A stretch of DNA of 40,312 nucleotides from contig QHBY01000391.1 of the NCBI GenBank assembly GCA_003244245.1, positions 1 to 40,312 on the forward strand, given 5' to 3'. The stretch is from Pseudonocardiales bacterium (lineage in GTDB: Bacteria; Actinomycetota; Actinomycetes; Mycobacteriales; Pseudonocardiaceae). Below the pieces are notes generated by a model. The model saw nothing but the letters and a program-made list of their open reading frames with translations. It had not been told where the DNA came from and searched no databases. Below are positions 1 through 9,108 of the stretch, piece by piece (the stretch's first letter is position 1; every line of letters begins with the position of its first letter). The position numbers and the translations under genes were made by a program.

Positions 1-62
1 AGAAACACATCTATCTACACTACCATCGATGGTGACGGGGAGGAATCACCTTGTAACGGTCA

Positions 63-2450
63 ATGACGTCGCCCCGTAGCGTCCGGCAATCGTCGGGGAC
101 CGCAGCGCGGCGATGCACCCGATGTGGCTCGAACCGTTGTGGACCGCTCGCCAACCTGCCGATCCGGAGGCGTCTCTTGCGACCCCCTAGCCCCGCTCGC
201 GTTCCCTTGCCCGCCGGGCACCACCGCGCGTGGACAGTGATGCGGCACGACGTTGCGGCCTCGCTCGTGGTGTTCCTCGTCGCGGTGCCGCTCTCCCTCG
301 GTATCGCGGTGGCGACCGGTGCTCCAGTAATGGCGGGGCTCATCGCCGCCGTCGTGGGCGGGATCGTGGCCGGATTGCTCGGCGGATCACCCCTCCAGGT
401 CAGCGGCCCCGCCGCCGGGCTTACCGTGGTGGTGGCTGATCTGATCGTGCAATTCGGCTGGGGCGTCATGTGCGCCATCACTGCGGCCGCCGGGCTGCTG
501 CAGGTCGTGTTCGGCCTCAGCCGGGTCGCCAGGGCGGCGCTCGCGATCTCCCCGGCGGTGGTGCACGCGATGCTCGCAGGCATCGGGATCACGATCGCGC
601 TCGGCCAGTTGCACGTGCTGCTCGGCGGGTCCGCACGAACCGGCGCGCTCACGAACATCGCGGAACTGCCCACCCAACTCGCCAATGTTCACGGTGACGC
701 GGCGCTGGTAGGCCTGGCGGTGATCGCCGTGTTGCTGATCTGGCCGAGACTCCCGCACCCGCTGCCGAGCATCCCGGCGCCGCTGGTGGCTGTTGTCGGA
801 GTGACAGCGCTGGCCGCGACGCTTGCGCTGGACGTCGAGCGGGTCACACTGCCCGGCTCGTTGCTGGCCTCGTTGAACCTGCCGGACGTACCGGGTGGCA
901 GCTGGGGCGGGGTACTCACCGGGGTGCTCACCGTGGCGGTGATCGCCAGCGTGGAGAGCCTGCTCTCAGCTGTGGCGGTGGACAAGCTCGCCAAGGGCGG
1001 GAAGACCAACTTCGACCGGGAGCTCGTCGGCCAGGGCGCGGCGAACACCCTGTCCGGGCTGTTGGGTGGTCTGCCGGTGACCGGCGTGATCGTACGTGGT
1101 TCCACCAATGTCGCCGCGGGAGCGCGAACCCGCGCGTCGGCGGTGCTGCATGGCGGGTGGGTACTGCTGTTCTCGGTGCTGCTCGTCGGGCTGATCGAGC
1201 TGATCCCGTTGGCCGCTCTCGCCGGTCTGCTGGTGGTGATCGGTCTAGGCCTGGTCAAGCTCGCGGACCTGCGCACGGCCCATCGGCAGGGCGAGCTGAC
1301 GATCTATCTCGTCACGATGGCCGGTGTGGTGTTTCTCAACCTGCTGGAGGGCGTCCTCATCGGGCTGGGGCTCTCTTTGCTGCTGGTGCTACGTCGGGTG
1401 GTCTGGTCGATGGTGCACGCGCAGCCGGTACGGCCGGCGTCGGATGGCCAGCCGGCCTGCTGGCGGGTCGTGGTCGAGGGCACCTTGAGCTTCCTGTCCG
1501 TCCCCCGGCTGTCCCGGGTGTTGGCCCAGGTACCCGCCGGCAGTCATGTCGTCGTGGAGATGGTCGTCGACTTCCTGGACCACGCCGCTTATGACCATCT
1601 CGCCGGGTGGCGGCGGCAGCATGAGGCCAACGGGGGCACCGTCATCGTGGACGAGGTGGGCCCGGCGCGGCACAACGGTGACGGCGGCAACGGACTCGCT
1701 CGGCGAGCGCGGGTACCTGCGCTGCCGCGTGCCTTCTCGCCATGGTGGGCATGGCAGGTCGAATGTGACGACCACGGCCATGATGCGTTGCAGCCGCTGC
1801 TCGCCGGCGTGCATGAGTACCACCGCCGTTCGGCGCCGGAGGTGCTGCCGCACTTGGAGCAGTTGGTGGATGGGCAGCGTCCCCGGGCACTGTTCCTCAC
1901 CTGCGTCGATTCGCGGGTGGTACCCAACGTGCTCACCAGCAGCGGTCCTGGCGACCTGTTCACGGTACGCAATCTTGGCAACCTGGTGCCGCCACCAGGA
2001 CACGAATCCGAATCGTCGGTCGCCGCGTCGCTGGAATACGCCGTGAATCACCTCAAGGTGCCCGCGATCCTGGTCTGCGGCCATTCCGACTGCGCGGCGA
2101 TGTACGGCCTGCTCGCTAACGGGACCGTCACCGGGTCCCTGGGCCGGTGGTTGCGGTGGGGACTGCCAAGTCTGGGAGCCATGCGCAGAGGGCACCCGGT
2201 CGGTGTCGCGGCGGCCGCGGAGGGCCGGGATGAGGTGGACCGGCTCGCGATGGTCAACGTCGCCCTTCAGGTTGAGGCGCTGCGCACGCACCCGGCGGTA
2301 CGCGATGCCGTCGCCAGTGGCCAGGTGCAGGTCGCGGGCTTGTTCTTGGATATCCGCACTGCCCGGCTGCTGCTGCTCGACTCCGAAGGCGCGCGTTTCG
2401 GGCCAGTGCCTGACGACTATCTGCCCGGGGTCTCGCCGGTTCCGGCCTAG
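63..2450 (+). CDS. SulP anion transporter fused to beta-carbonic anhydrase
   Basis: This is a two-part inner-membrane protein. Residues about 60-450 form a SulP/SLC26 transporter core of many hydrophobic helices, including the LQVSGPAAGLTVVV segment. It is followed by a STAS-like linker and, from about residue 570, a beta-carbonic anhydrase. The anhydrase zinc ligands are visible as C614 and D616 in LTCVDSR and H674 and C677 in CGHSDC, so the enzyme looks competent. The arrangement matches M. tuberculosis Rv3273 as I remember it. By inference, it imports bicarbonate (or sulfate) and interconverts CO2 and bicarbonate at the membrane. The first 59 residues are arginine-rich and not membrane-like. 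A start at GTG 237 or ATG 240, just before RHDVAASLVVF, is a real alternative. A GGAGG at about 40-44 lies rather far from ATG 63. Positions 1-62 contain no recognisable gene. Confidence 0.87.
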   Translation: MTSPRSVRQSSGTAARRCTRCGSNRCGPLANLPIRRRLLRPPSPARVPLPAGHHRAWTVMRHDVAASLVVFLVAVPLSLGIAVATGAPVMAGLIAAVVGGIVAGLLGGSPLQVSGPAAGLTVVVADLIVQFGWGVMCAITAAAGLLQVVFGLSRVARAALAISPAVVHAMLAGIGITIALGQLHVLLGGSARTGALTNIAELPTQLANVHGDAALVGLAVIAVLLIWPRLPHPLPSIPAPLVAVVGVTALAATLALDVERVTLPGSLLASLNLPDVPGGSWGGVLTGVLTVAVIASVESLLSAVAVDKLAKGGKTNFDRELVGQGAANTLSGLLGGLPVTGVIVRGSTNVAAGARTRASAVLHGGWVLLFSVLLVGLIELIPLAALAGLLVVIGLGLVKLADLRTAHRQGELTIYLVTMAGVVFLNLLEGVLIGLGLSLLLVLRRVVWSMVHAQPVRPASDGQPACWRVVVEGTLSFLSVPRLSRVLAQVPAGSHVVVEMVVDFLDHAAYDHLAGWRRQHEANGGTVIVDEVGPARHNGDGGNGLARRARVPALPRAFSPWWAWQVECDDHGHDALQPLLAGVHEYHRRSAPEVLPHLEQLVDGQRPRALFLTCVDSRVVPNVLTSSGPGDLFTVRNLGNLVPPPGHESESSVAASLEYAVNHLKVPAILVCGHSDCAAMYGLLANGTVTGSLGRWLRWGLPSLGAMRRGHPVGVAAAAEGRDEVDRLAMVNVALQVEALRTHPAVRDAVASGQVQVAGLFLDIRTARLLLLDSEGARFGPVPDDYLPGVSPVPA

Positions 2451-2568
2451 GTGCTCAGGTGTCGCCAGCGCGCTGATGTCGTCGGCGGGCTCCAACGCTT
2501 GAGCGCGGTTGCCGTTGCCGCGTAGCCACCCGGCGGTCCTCTACCGGCGCGTCGTACGCTCGCTGCTC

Positions 2569-3720
2569 GTGACCGGTGTATCCAAGGTGGCTGGCGCCAT
2601 GGGCTGGCTGGACGATGAAGCGGTTGCGCGCCGGACGGCTGGGCTGTGGCGGGTACTGCGGCCGCGTTCGGTGCTCGATCCGGTGATCGACCTGGCGTCC
2701 AACGACTACCTGGGTCTGGCCAGGGATCCCCGGGTCGTGCAAGGCGCGGTGCAGGCGGCGCGCACCTGGGGTACGGGGTCGACAGGGTCTCGCCTGATCA
2801 CCGGCTCCACCGAGCTGCACGCCCGGCTAGAAGACGAGCTCGCCGCGTTCTGCGGCGCGCCGGCGGCCCTGGTGTTCTCCTCGGGTTACACCGCCAACCT
2901 CGGCGCGGTGACGGCGCTGTCCGGCCCGGACAGCCTCGTCGTGTCCGATGCCGCAAGCCACGCCTCGCTGGTGGACGCCTGCCGGCTGTCGCGGGCCCGA
3001 GTGGTGGTCATTCCGCATGCCGATGTCGCCGCGGTGGACGCCGCGCTGGCTACCCGGTCTGAGCAGCGGGCGCTGGTCGTCACCAACTCAGTGGGAAGCG
3101 TAACCGGTGACCTCGCGCCGCTGGCGGAGTTGCATGCGGTGTGCCGGCAACGTGGCGCGGTTCTGCTGGCCGATGAGGCGCACGGGCTTGGGGTGCGCGG
3201 ACCCGGCGGGCGGGGACTGCTCGCCGAACACGGTCTGGCTGGCGAGCCCGATGTGGTGGCCACGGTCACCCTGTCGAAGTCGCTGGGCAGCCAGGGCGGG
3301 GCAGTGCTGGCTTCCCGCGCTGTTGTCGACCACCTCGTCAACACGGCGCGCAGTTTCATCTTCGACACCGGCCTGGCGCCCCCAGCTGCTGGCGCGGCAC
3401 TGGCGGCCTTGCAGGTGTTGCGTGGCGAGCCTGCACTGCCACGCCGGGTACTCGACGCCGCCGCAGCCATCGCCACCGCAGCGGGCGCACCCCCGCCGAC
3501 GTCGGCGATGGTCTCGATCATCCTGGGCGAGCCGCAGTGCGCAGTCGAGGCGGCGGCGGAGTGCGTGCGCCACGGTGTGCGGGTGGGCTGCCTGCGTCCC
3601 CCATCGGTGCCTGCTGGGACCAGCAGGCTGCGGTTGACAGCCCATGCCGCGCTGACCGATCCAGAGCTGGCGCAGGTGGCCCAGGCGCTCGTTGCGGTGC
3701 TGGCCGGCGCGGTCAGGTGA
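2569..3720 (+). CDS. bioF: 8-amino-7-oxononanoate synthase (biotin synthesis)
   Basis: This PLP-dependent enzyme condenses pimeloyl-ACP or pimeloyl-CoA with L-alanine to give 8-amino-7-oxononanoate, an early cytosolic step in making the biotin rings. The alpha-oxoamine synthase signatures are present: ASNDYLGL, the GSGTGSR-like WGTGSTGSR, FSSGYTANLGA, DEAHGLGVRG (Asp about 202 contacts the PLP ring nitrogen) and TLSKSLGSQGG, whose Lys about 237 should form the Schiff base. GTG 2569 is chosen because it leaves a short N-terminus before GWLDDEAV, as in family members. The frame stays open back to TTG 2509. The stop overlaps the bioD start as GTGA (3717-3720), so the pair is translationally coupled. 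No bioA is visible nearby. Confidence 0.93.
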   Translation: MTGVSKVAGAMGWLDDEAVARRTAGLWRVLRPRSVLDPVIDLASNDYLGLARDPRVVQGAVQAARTWGTGSTGSRLITGSTELHARLEDELAAFCGAPAALVFSSGYTANLGAVTALSGPDSLVVSDAASHASLVDACRLSRARVVVIPHADVAAVDAALATRSEQRALVVTNSVGSVTGDLAPLAELHAVCRQRGAVLLADEAHGLGVRGPGGRGLLAEHGLAGEPDVVATVTLSKSLGSQGGAVLASRAVVDHLVNTARSFIFDTGLAPPAAGAALAALQVLRGEPALPRRVLDAAAAIATAAGAPPPTSAMVSIILGEPQCAVEAAAECVRHGVRVGCLRPPSVPAGTSRLRLTAHAALTDPELAQVAQALVAVLAGAVR

Positions 3721-4445
3721 CCGTGCTGGTGGTGACCGGGACTTCCACCGGCGTCGGCAAGACGACGGTGACATCGGCAATCGCTGCACTCGCCGTCTCG
3801 GCCGGCCGTCGCGTGGCGGTACTCAAACCGGCCCAAACCGGCCTCGACGCGGCACAGCCGGGTGACGTCGACGAGGTGCGACGTCTGGCGGGTCCTTCGG
3901 TCACGTGCCGGGAGCTGGCCCGCTTCCCCGACCCGCTTGCACCAGCGAGCGCGGCCCGTCTAGCTGGCTTGACCCCAGTGACAACCGCCACCACCGCCGC
4001 GGCGGCCCGGGAACTGGCGGCCGAGCATGATCTGGTCCTGGTCGAGGGTACTGGCGGGTTGCTGGTACATCTGGACGACAGGGGGGGAACGCTCGCCGAT
4101 GTCGCCGCTGCCCTGTCGGCTTCGGTGCTCGTGGTGACTACCGCCGGCCTAGGCACTCTCAACCACACCGCACTCACCGTGGAAGTGTTGCGCGCCCGTG
4201 GCCTGGGCTGTGTTGGGATTGTGATCGGTGCCTGGCCTGCCAACCCTGATCTTGCTGCCTGGTCCAACCTCAGCGATCTGCCTGCTGTGACCGGCCTCCC
4301 GCTACTAGGCGCTCTGCCCGAGGGAGCCGGCCGCCTCACCCCAGCGGAGTTCCTGCCAGTAGCCCAGCGGGGACTCCAACCAGGACGGCAAGCGCTGGGT
4401 TGGTGGTCGTTAGGGACCAGGGTGACCGGGGTTGGTAGTCCTTGA
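3717..4445 (+). CDS. bioD: ATP-dependent dethiobiotin synthetase
   Basis: This enzyme closes the ureido ring of 7,8-diaminopelargonate with CO2 and ATP to form dethiobiotin, the penultimate step of biotin synthesis. The P-loop TGTSTGVGKTT starts at about residue 7, followed by the substrate-loop lysine in LKPAQTG and the VEGTGGLLV segment typical of BioD. At 242 residues it is of normal length. The GTG start is fixed by its 4-base overlap with the bioF stop. The gene ends only 15 bases before the convergent sigA stop, so no separate terminator fits between them. bioF-bioD without an adjacent bioA implies that diaminopelargonate synthase and biotin synthase are encoded elsewhere. Confidence 0.93.
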   Translation: MTVLVVTGTSTGVGKTTVTSAIAALAVSAGRRVAVLKPAQTGLDAAQPGDVDEVRRLAGPSVTCRELARFPDPLAPASAARLAGLTPVTTATTAAAARELAAEHDLVLVEGTGGLLVHLDDRGGTLADVAAALSASVLVVTTAGLGTLNHTALTVEVLRARGLGCVGIVIGAWPANPDLAAWSNLSDLPAVTGLPLLGALPEGAGRLTPAEFLPVAQRGLQPGRQALGWWSLGTRVTGVGSP

Positions 4446-4460
4446 AGAGCACGCTATCGG

Positions 4461-5849
4461 TCAGTCGAGGTAGTCGCGCAGGACTTGGGAGCGGGACGGG
4501 TGGCGCAGCTTGGACATCGTCTTGGATTCGATCTGCCTGATGCGCTCTCGGGTCACCCCGTATACCTGCCCGATCTCATCGAGAGTGCGCGGTTGACCGT
4601 CGGTGAGGCCGAATCGCAGCCGCACCACCCCGGCTTCCCGCTCGGACAGGGTCGCCAGTACGGACTGCAGCTGATCCTGCAGCAACGTGAAGGAGACTGC
4701 ATCCACCGCGACCACGGCCTCGGAGTCTTCGATGAAGTCGCCGAGCTGCGAGTCGCCTTCATCGCCGATGGTCTGGTCCAGCGAGATGGGTTCGCGGGCA
4801 TACTGCTGGATCTCCAGCACCTTTTCCGCGGAGATGTCCATCTCCTTGGCCAGCTCCTCAGGAGTGGGCTCGCGGCCGAGGTCTTGAAGCAGCTCGCGCT
4901 GAATACGGCCCAGCTTGTTGATCACCTCGACCATGTGCACCGGGATCCGGATGGTGCGGGCCTGATCTGCCATCGCTCTGGTGATGGCTTGGCGGATCCA
5001 CCAGGTGGCGTAGGTGGAGAACTTGTAGCCCTTGGTGTAGTCGAACTTCTCCACCGCGCGGATCAGACCCAGGTTGCCCTCCTGGATCAAGTCCAGGAAG
5101 GCCATCCCGCGGCCTGTGTAGCGCTTGGCCAGCGAGACGACGAGGCGAAGGTTGGCCTCCAGCAGATGGTTCTTGGCGCGCTCGCCGTCACGGACGATCC
5201 AGCGCAGATCCCGGCGCAGCTGCGGTGAGAGCTTTTCGGTGACGTCCTCGGCCCTGCGCACCCGCTCGGCGGCATAGAGCCCTGCCTCGATGCGCTTGGC
5301 GAGCTCCACCTCCTCCTCGGCGTTGAGCAGGGCGACCTTGCCGATCTGCTTGAGATAGGCGCGTACCGAATCGGCTGAGGCGGTGAGCTCGGCGTCCTTG
5401 CGCGCTTGGCGCAGCGCCTCGGACTCCTCCTCGTCCCAGACGAAGTCCTCGGAACCGGGACCACTGGGTGCCTCGGGCTCCTCGGCGTCGACGGTGATCT
5501 CCTCGACCTCGACCTCAACGTCGGCAAGGTCTTCGGCAGCGGGGCCACCCTCGATGTCGACTCCGGACTCGACTCCCGGGATGTCGCCTGGCTTGACTTC
5601 GGAGCCGATGTCTGGGCCCCCCGCTGCGCCGGCCGCGGGTTTCGCCGCGGTGGCGGATTTGGTACCCGTCTTGGTACTGCTGGCACCTTTAGCGCGGGTG
5701 CGTGCAACGCCGTTGCGGGCGGAGGGCTTCATGTCAGTCCCGGAACGCGAGGCAGTGGAGTTCAACGCTGTCGAATTCGAAGCTGCGGAGTTCGAGGTTG
5801 CGGAGTTCGAGGCTGCGGCGCGATGGGATGCGGGTTCTGCGGCTGCCAC
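4461..5849 (-). CDS. sigA: Principal RNA polymerase sigma factor (SigA/HrdB, sigma-70 group 1)
   Basis: This is the housekeeping sigma factor that directs RNA polymerase to most promoters. From about residue 158 it is nearly identical to actinobacterial SigA: region 1.2 ([18 protein letters not shown]), region 2 with [20 protein letters not shown] and the -10-recognition stretch [13 protein letters not shown], region 3, and region 4 ending in the [22 protein letters not shown] and RDYLD. The N-terminal ~150 residues are variable, first Ala/Ser/Thr/Lys-rich and then strongly acidic, as is usual. The start is uncertain. GTG 5849 has an AAAGG six bases upstream, ATG 5732 is a shorter option, and the frame is open to 6035. 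The divergence of the N-terminus gives no homology help. The ppgK neighbour is the same as in M. tuberculosis. Confidence 0.95.
   Translation of the reverse strand: MAAAEPASHRAAASNSATSNSAASNSTALNSTASRSGTDMKPSARNGVARTRAKGASSTKTGTKSATAAKPAAGAAGGPDIGSEVKPGDIPGVESGVDIEGGPAAEDLADVEVEVEEITVDAEEPEAPSGPGSEDFVWDEEESEALRQARKDAELTASADSVRAYLKQIGKVALLNAEEEVELAKRIEAGLYAAERVRRAEDVTEKLSPQLRRDLRWIVRDGERAKNHLLEANLRLVVSLAKRYTGRGMAFLDLIQEGNLGLIRAVEKFDYTKGYKFSTYATWWIRQAITRAMADQARTIRIPVHMVEVINKLGRIQRELLQDLGREPTPEELAKEMDISAEKVLEIQQYAREPISLDQTIGDEGDSQLGDFIEDSEAVVAVDAVSFTLLQDQLQSVLATLSEREAGVVRLRFGLTDGQPRTLDEIGQVYGVTRERIRQIESKTMSKLRHPSRSQVLRDYLD
5742..5816 (-). repeat. Five tandem 15-bp units in the 5' part of sigA
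   Basis: On the plus strand, five consecutive 15-base units can be aligned. The last two differ at one base (GGAGTTCGAGGTTGC and GGAGTTCGAGGCTGC) and the first three are more diverged. In the sigA frame they encode five pentapeptides of the form [A/T][A/T][S/L][N/R][26 protein letters not shown]. If translation starts at GTG 5849 they lie in the SigA N-terminal tail. If it starts at ATG 5732 they lie in the leader. Confidence 0.8.
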
Positions 5850-6056
5850 GGACGGCCTTTCGGAAAGTCGGTGTTCGGACGCGGTGCGGGAATCGGGTCC
5901 CCGTCGGCGAGCCCGCCGCTGGAGCCAATGCCGACAATCACGGCGACCTGCCGGATTCCGACGGTGCGATCCAGGGTGCTCGGGGACGGTGCACGTTCCA
6001 GTGTACGACGCTGCATTGTAACGGCGCCCTCGCACACGGGGTGCAGCGCCGACGCA

Positions 6057-6809
6057 TTATCGCACGCGGCCCTCCGCGGCGGCTGCGGCCGCGCCGACGA
6101 TGCCGGCGTCGTTGCGCAACGCGGCCGCCACCACGGGGGTGCGGCACTCCAGCAGGGACAACCATTTGTCGGCCTTCTTGCTGACCCCGCCGCCCGCGAT
6201 GATCAGATCCGGCCACATCAGATCTTCCAAAACCTGCAGGTAGCGGGACGCTCGGGCGGCCCAGTCCGCCCACGACAGTGCTTCGTCGTCTCGGGCTGCG
6301 GCGGCGGCCCGGATCTCGGCATCGACACCGTCGACCTGCAGGTGACCCAGTTCGGTGTTGGGCACCAGCTCTCCATCGACGAACAGCGCGCTGCCGATGC
6401 CGGTCCCGAACGTGAGCAGCACGACCACTCCGTCCTGGTCGCGGCCCGCGCCGAACCTCATCTCGGCCAGCCCGGCCGCGTCGGCGTCGTTGAGCACGAC
6501 GACCGGCACCCGGCAGTACTCGGAGAACAGCTCGTCGGCGGCTAAGCCCTTCCACGCCGGGTCCAGATGCGCCGCGGTGCGGGCGATGCCGCGTTTGAGC
6601 ACGCTGGGCAGCGTGACTCCCATCGGACCGTGCCAGCCGAACTCGCCGGTGATGGTGGCGACCAGCTTCGCCACCGCGGTCGGCGTGGCAGGCGCAGGAG
6701 TGGGAACGCGGACTCGCTCGTCGGCCAGCGACCCGCTGCGCAGATCCACCGTGCATCCTTTGATGCCGGATCCGCCGATGTCCACCCCGAACCCGGGTGT
6801 CCTGGCCAT
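6057..6809 (-). CDS. ppgK: Polyphosphate glucokinase
   Basis: This ROK-family sugar kinase phosphorylates glucose to glucose-6-phosphate using inorganic polyphosphate, and usually also ATP, in the cytosol. The phosphate-binding motif GVDIGGSGIKG is at residues 8-18, the LNDADAAGLAE catalytic-Asp segment at about 105, TFGTGIGSAL at about 131, and NTELGHL follows. At 250 residues its length is normal. It lies directly beside sigA, as in mycobacteria, on the same strand and reading toward sigA. The 207 bases between its stop and the chosen sigA start may hold the sigA leader. It starts divergently from the SuhB-like gene, with 92 bases between the two starts. Whether ATP is used here cannot be read from the sequence. 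Confidence 0.93.
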   Translation of the reverse strand: MARTPGFGVDIGGSGIKGCTVDLRSGSLADERVRVPTPAPATPTAVAKLVATITGEFGWHGPMGVTLPSVLKRGIARTAAHLDPAWKGLAADELFSEYCRVPVVVLNDADAAGLAEMRFGAGRDQDGVVVLLTFGTGIGSALFVDGELVPNTELGHLQVDGVDAEIRAAAAARDDEALSWADWAARASRYLQVLEDLMWPDLIIAGGGVSKKADKWLSLLECRTPVVAAALRNDAGIVGAAAAAAEGRVR

Positions 6810-6901
6810 CCGCGTCCTCTCCTGATCGCCCGCCGCAAGGGCCGCCGGTCGGACCTGACCCTAGCCCGAACCTCCCCGCCAGGGTGTGGTCGGATGGCTC
6901 G

Positions 6902-7705
6902 GTGTCGAGCGTTCGATCCGACGACGTCGAGCAGTTGCGGGCCACCGCCGTGGCGGTAGCCCAACAGGTCGGCGACCTCGTGGTGCGGATGCGGCTCGCG
7001 GGCGCCGGAGAAGTGCTCACAAAGACCAGCGCCACCGACGTGGTGACTGCGGCGGACACAGCGGCCGAGCGGTTGGCCCGGCGGCTGCTCGCCCAGTGGC
7101 GGCCAGGAGAGCCGGTACTGGGCGAGGAGGAGGGGGGAGCGGAGGCGACGACGGATGCCCTGTGCTGGGTGGTCGACCCCATCGACGGCACGGTGAACTA
7201 CCTCTACGGGCTGCCCTGGTATGCGGTGTCGGTGGCGGTCCAGCGCGACGGGCAGTCCCTGGCCGCGGCGGTGGGGCAGCCCGCCGCCGGGCGGCTGTGG
7301 AGCGCGGCGCGGGGCGGTGGGGCGCACTGCGACGGGGTCTCATTGCGGATCAGCGGGGCTACCCAGCTGGAGCTGTCGCTGATCGGTACCGGCTTTTCCT
7401 ACCGGTCCGAGCGACGGGCTCGGCAGGCCGCCATGATTGCCGGCATGCTGCCGAAGATCCGGGATCTGCGCCGAGCGGGGTCGGCTGCCTTGGATCTGTG
7501 CTCAGTCGCGTCCGGATGGTTGGACGGCTTCGCCGAGCATGGACTGCACCGCTGGGACTGGGCGGCTGGTGCCCTGATCGCGGCCGAGGCCGGCGCGGTG
7601 GTCCGGTTGCCCCCGCGCGGATCAGATTTCCTCTTGGCGGCGACGCCGGGGATCGTCGACGCGCTGGCGGAGCTGATGGCGCAGTGCGGCGCTGATGCGG
7701 TCTGA
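6902..7705 (+). CDS. suhB: Inositol monophosphatase family phosphatase (SuhB-like)
   Basis: This is a Mg2+-dependent phosphatase of the inositol monophosphatase superfamily. By family it would hydrolyse inositol-1-phosphate or a related sugar phosphate, giving inositol for phosphatidylinositol and mycothiol. The metal-binding signatures are clear: GEEEGG, DPIDGTVNYLYG and the C-terminal WDWAAGALIAAEAGA. GTG 6902 is chosen because it gives a compact N-terminus (SSVRSDDVEQL). The frame is open farther upstream through Pro-rich sequence, and GTG 6884 is an alternative. It ends 5 bases before the convergent stop of the Cei gene. The location next to ppgK matches M. tuberculosis Rv2701c as I recall it. 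The exact substrate is not shown. Confidence 0.85.
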   Translation: MSSVRSDDVEQLRATAVAVAQQVGDLVVRMRLAGAGEVLTKTSATDVVTAADTAAERLARRLLAQWRPGEPVLGEEEGGAEATTDALCWVVDPIDGTVNYLYGLPWYAVSVAVQRDGQSLAAAVGQPAAGRLWSAARGGGAHCDGVSLRISGATQLELSLIGTGFSYRSERRARQAAMIAGMLPKIRDLRRAGSAALDLCSVASGWLDGFAEHGLHRWDWAAGALIAAEAGAVVRLPPRGSDFLLAATPGIVDALAELMAQCGADAV

Positions 7706-7710
7706 CGCCG

Positions 7711-8430
7711 TCAGCACGTCACTTGACGCGCTTGGCGAAGGACGCTGGGATCGACCCCGGGTACCACCGACTGGGTGATGGAAGTGGTGGATTGGGTCAT
7801 TGAAGGGGGTCCGGGCTGGGCGGCCAGGCCGCCACGGGGCAGTGCAACCCGCGCCGGCCTCCCGAGGCCGGCCGAGTCCAGCAGGGCCGTGTGTGCCGCG
7901 TCGTTGGGTCGCAGGGCGATGAATTTGGTTCCCAGAGCCAGGTCTATCCCCGAGTCAGGTCGGGCATCGCGGACGAGCTCGGCGCAGGGCACCGCCAGGC
8001 TCAACGTCCGGGCCGCAGCCTGCCCACCGGCGCCGAAGCGGATCTCACCGTAGCAACGCAGATCCAAATCGGGGTGCAGCGGATCGTTCGCCGGAGTGGC
8101 GGTGGAGGCAAACCCCAATTGTGCCAGCGCGCCGTCGACGACGGTCGCCTCGCCGGGTCTCCCGTTGGCGTTGAGCACTCGCACTCGGGTGAACTGGGGC
8201 GCCGCAGGTGATACCGCATCCAATCCGTCGGCTGGGAGTTGCTGGCCGGAGATGATCCGACCAGCAGCGGTTGGTGCGGGGCTCTGGCAGCCCTTCTCGG
8301 TCTGATGCAGCACGTTGAGCCAGACCAACCCAGCCGCGCTGGTGAGAATCACCACCAACAGCAGTGCACGCATCGGTCTGCGATTGCGGTAGCCCCGCAT
8401 CCGCTCGCCTGTCGAGCCCACCGCAGCCAC
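7711..8430 (-). CDS. cei: Envelope integrity protein Cei (LytR C-terminal domain)
   Basis: This is a membrane-anchored envelope protein. A basic N-terminus (RNRRP) precedes one hydrophobic segment, LLLVVILTSAAGLVWLNVL, at about residues 23-41. The outside part carries a LytR_C-like fold recognised from VRVLNANGRPGEATVVDGAL and three cysteines spaced as in the family. The tail is Ser/Thr/Gln-rich. It matches the Rv2700/Cei family, which in mycobacteria supports envelope integrity. The biochemical role is unknown. GTG 8430 is favoured by an upstream GGAGGG eight bases away (plus-strand ccctcc at 8437-8442). ATG 8400 is an alternative that begins at RGYRNRR. The gene converges on the SuhB-like gene. 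Confidence 0.82.
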   Translation of the reverse strand: MAAVGSTGERMRGYRNRRPMRALLLVVILTSAAGLVWLNVLHQTEKGCQSPAPTAAGRIISGQQLPADGLDAVSPAAPQFTRVRVLNANGRPGEATVVDGALAQLGFASTATPANDPLHPDLDLRCYGEIRFGAGGQAAARTLSLAVPCAELVRDARPDSGIDLALGTKFIALRPNDAAHTALLDSAGLGRPARVALPRGGLAAQPGPPSMTQSTTSITQSVVPGVDPSVLRQARQVTC

Positions 8431-8781
8431 GGCCCCGCCCTCCCTGGCCTCTGACCTGGGCCAGCCCCTGCATCTGAGGGTAGGTGTGGGGCGGGATCAG
8501 CGCAGCCCACTACGGCGTGTCCAAGGTCGGTTTCGCCCAGTTGGCGGCGAGGCCTTGGGCGACACCGGCGCGTAATCGTCGGGACACGCCGGGGAAATGC
8601 GCGCATTGCACCGGTTGGCGAGCTATTCTCTCGCCGCTCTGGCGTCGCAGAGAGGCTCACGGCAGGGGCGCGCGCCAGCGTCGGGCCCGAAGCGTCGAAG
8701 TGTGACCGACGTCTCGGGCACAAATCAGCGTGCCTGTGCGTTTGTGCTGCGGCATGACCCGTACGACTCAGGGGTGGGAAT
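8431..8781. other. Divergent intergenic region between cei and the DUF4193 gene
   Basis: This 351-base region separates two divergent starts, so both promoters should be here. A GGGTGGGAAT just before ATG 8782 is the likely ribosome binding site for the DUF4193 gene. I see no convincing RNA gene, repeat or conserved operator. Confidence 0.5.
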
Positions 8782-9084
8782 ATGGCTACCGACTACGACG
8801 CTCCGCGGCGGAGCGAGGCGGATGAGCTTGTCGAGGACTCGCTAGACGAGCTCAAGGCGAGGCGGAACGAGGCCCAGTCGGGTGCGGTTGACGTCGACGA
8901 GTCGGAGTCCGCGGAGAACTTCGAGTTGCCCGGCGCCGACCTGTCCGGCGAGGAGCTGGTCGTTCGAGTGCTGCCCAAGCAGGCCGACGAGTTCACCTGC
9001 TCGAGCTGCTTCCTCGTCCATCACCGCAGCAGGCTGGCCGAACAACGCAACGGGCGGATGGTGTGCCGGGATTGCGCGGCCTGA
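8782..9084 (+). CDS. DUF4193 zinc-ribbon protein
   Basis: This is a small, very acidic cytosolic protein of 100 residues. Residues 1-70 are rich in Asp and Glu. A C-terminal zinc ribbon is formed by C73 and C76 (CSSC) and C95 and C98 (CRDC). The layout matches the actinobacterial DUF4193 family (Rv2699c), whose function is unknown. By inference, an acidic tail plus a zinc ribbon suggests a role in transcription or RNA polymerase contact, but nothing in the sequence proves it. The ATG start is preceded by GGGTGGGAA. The gene converges on the DUF3093 gene with 24 bases between stops. Confidence 0.9.
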   Translation: MATDYDAPRRSEADELVEDSLDELKARRNEAQSGAVDVDESESAENFELPGADLSGEELVVRVLPKQADEFTCSSCFLVHHRSRLAEQRNGRMVCRDCAA

Positions 9085-9108
9085 GCGGCTCATCTCATCG
9101 ATCGCCTG

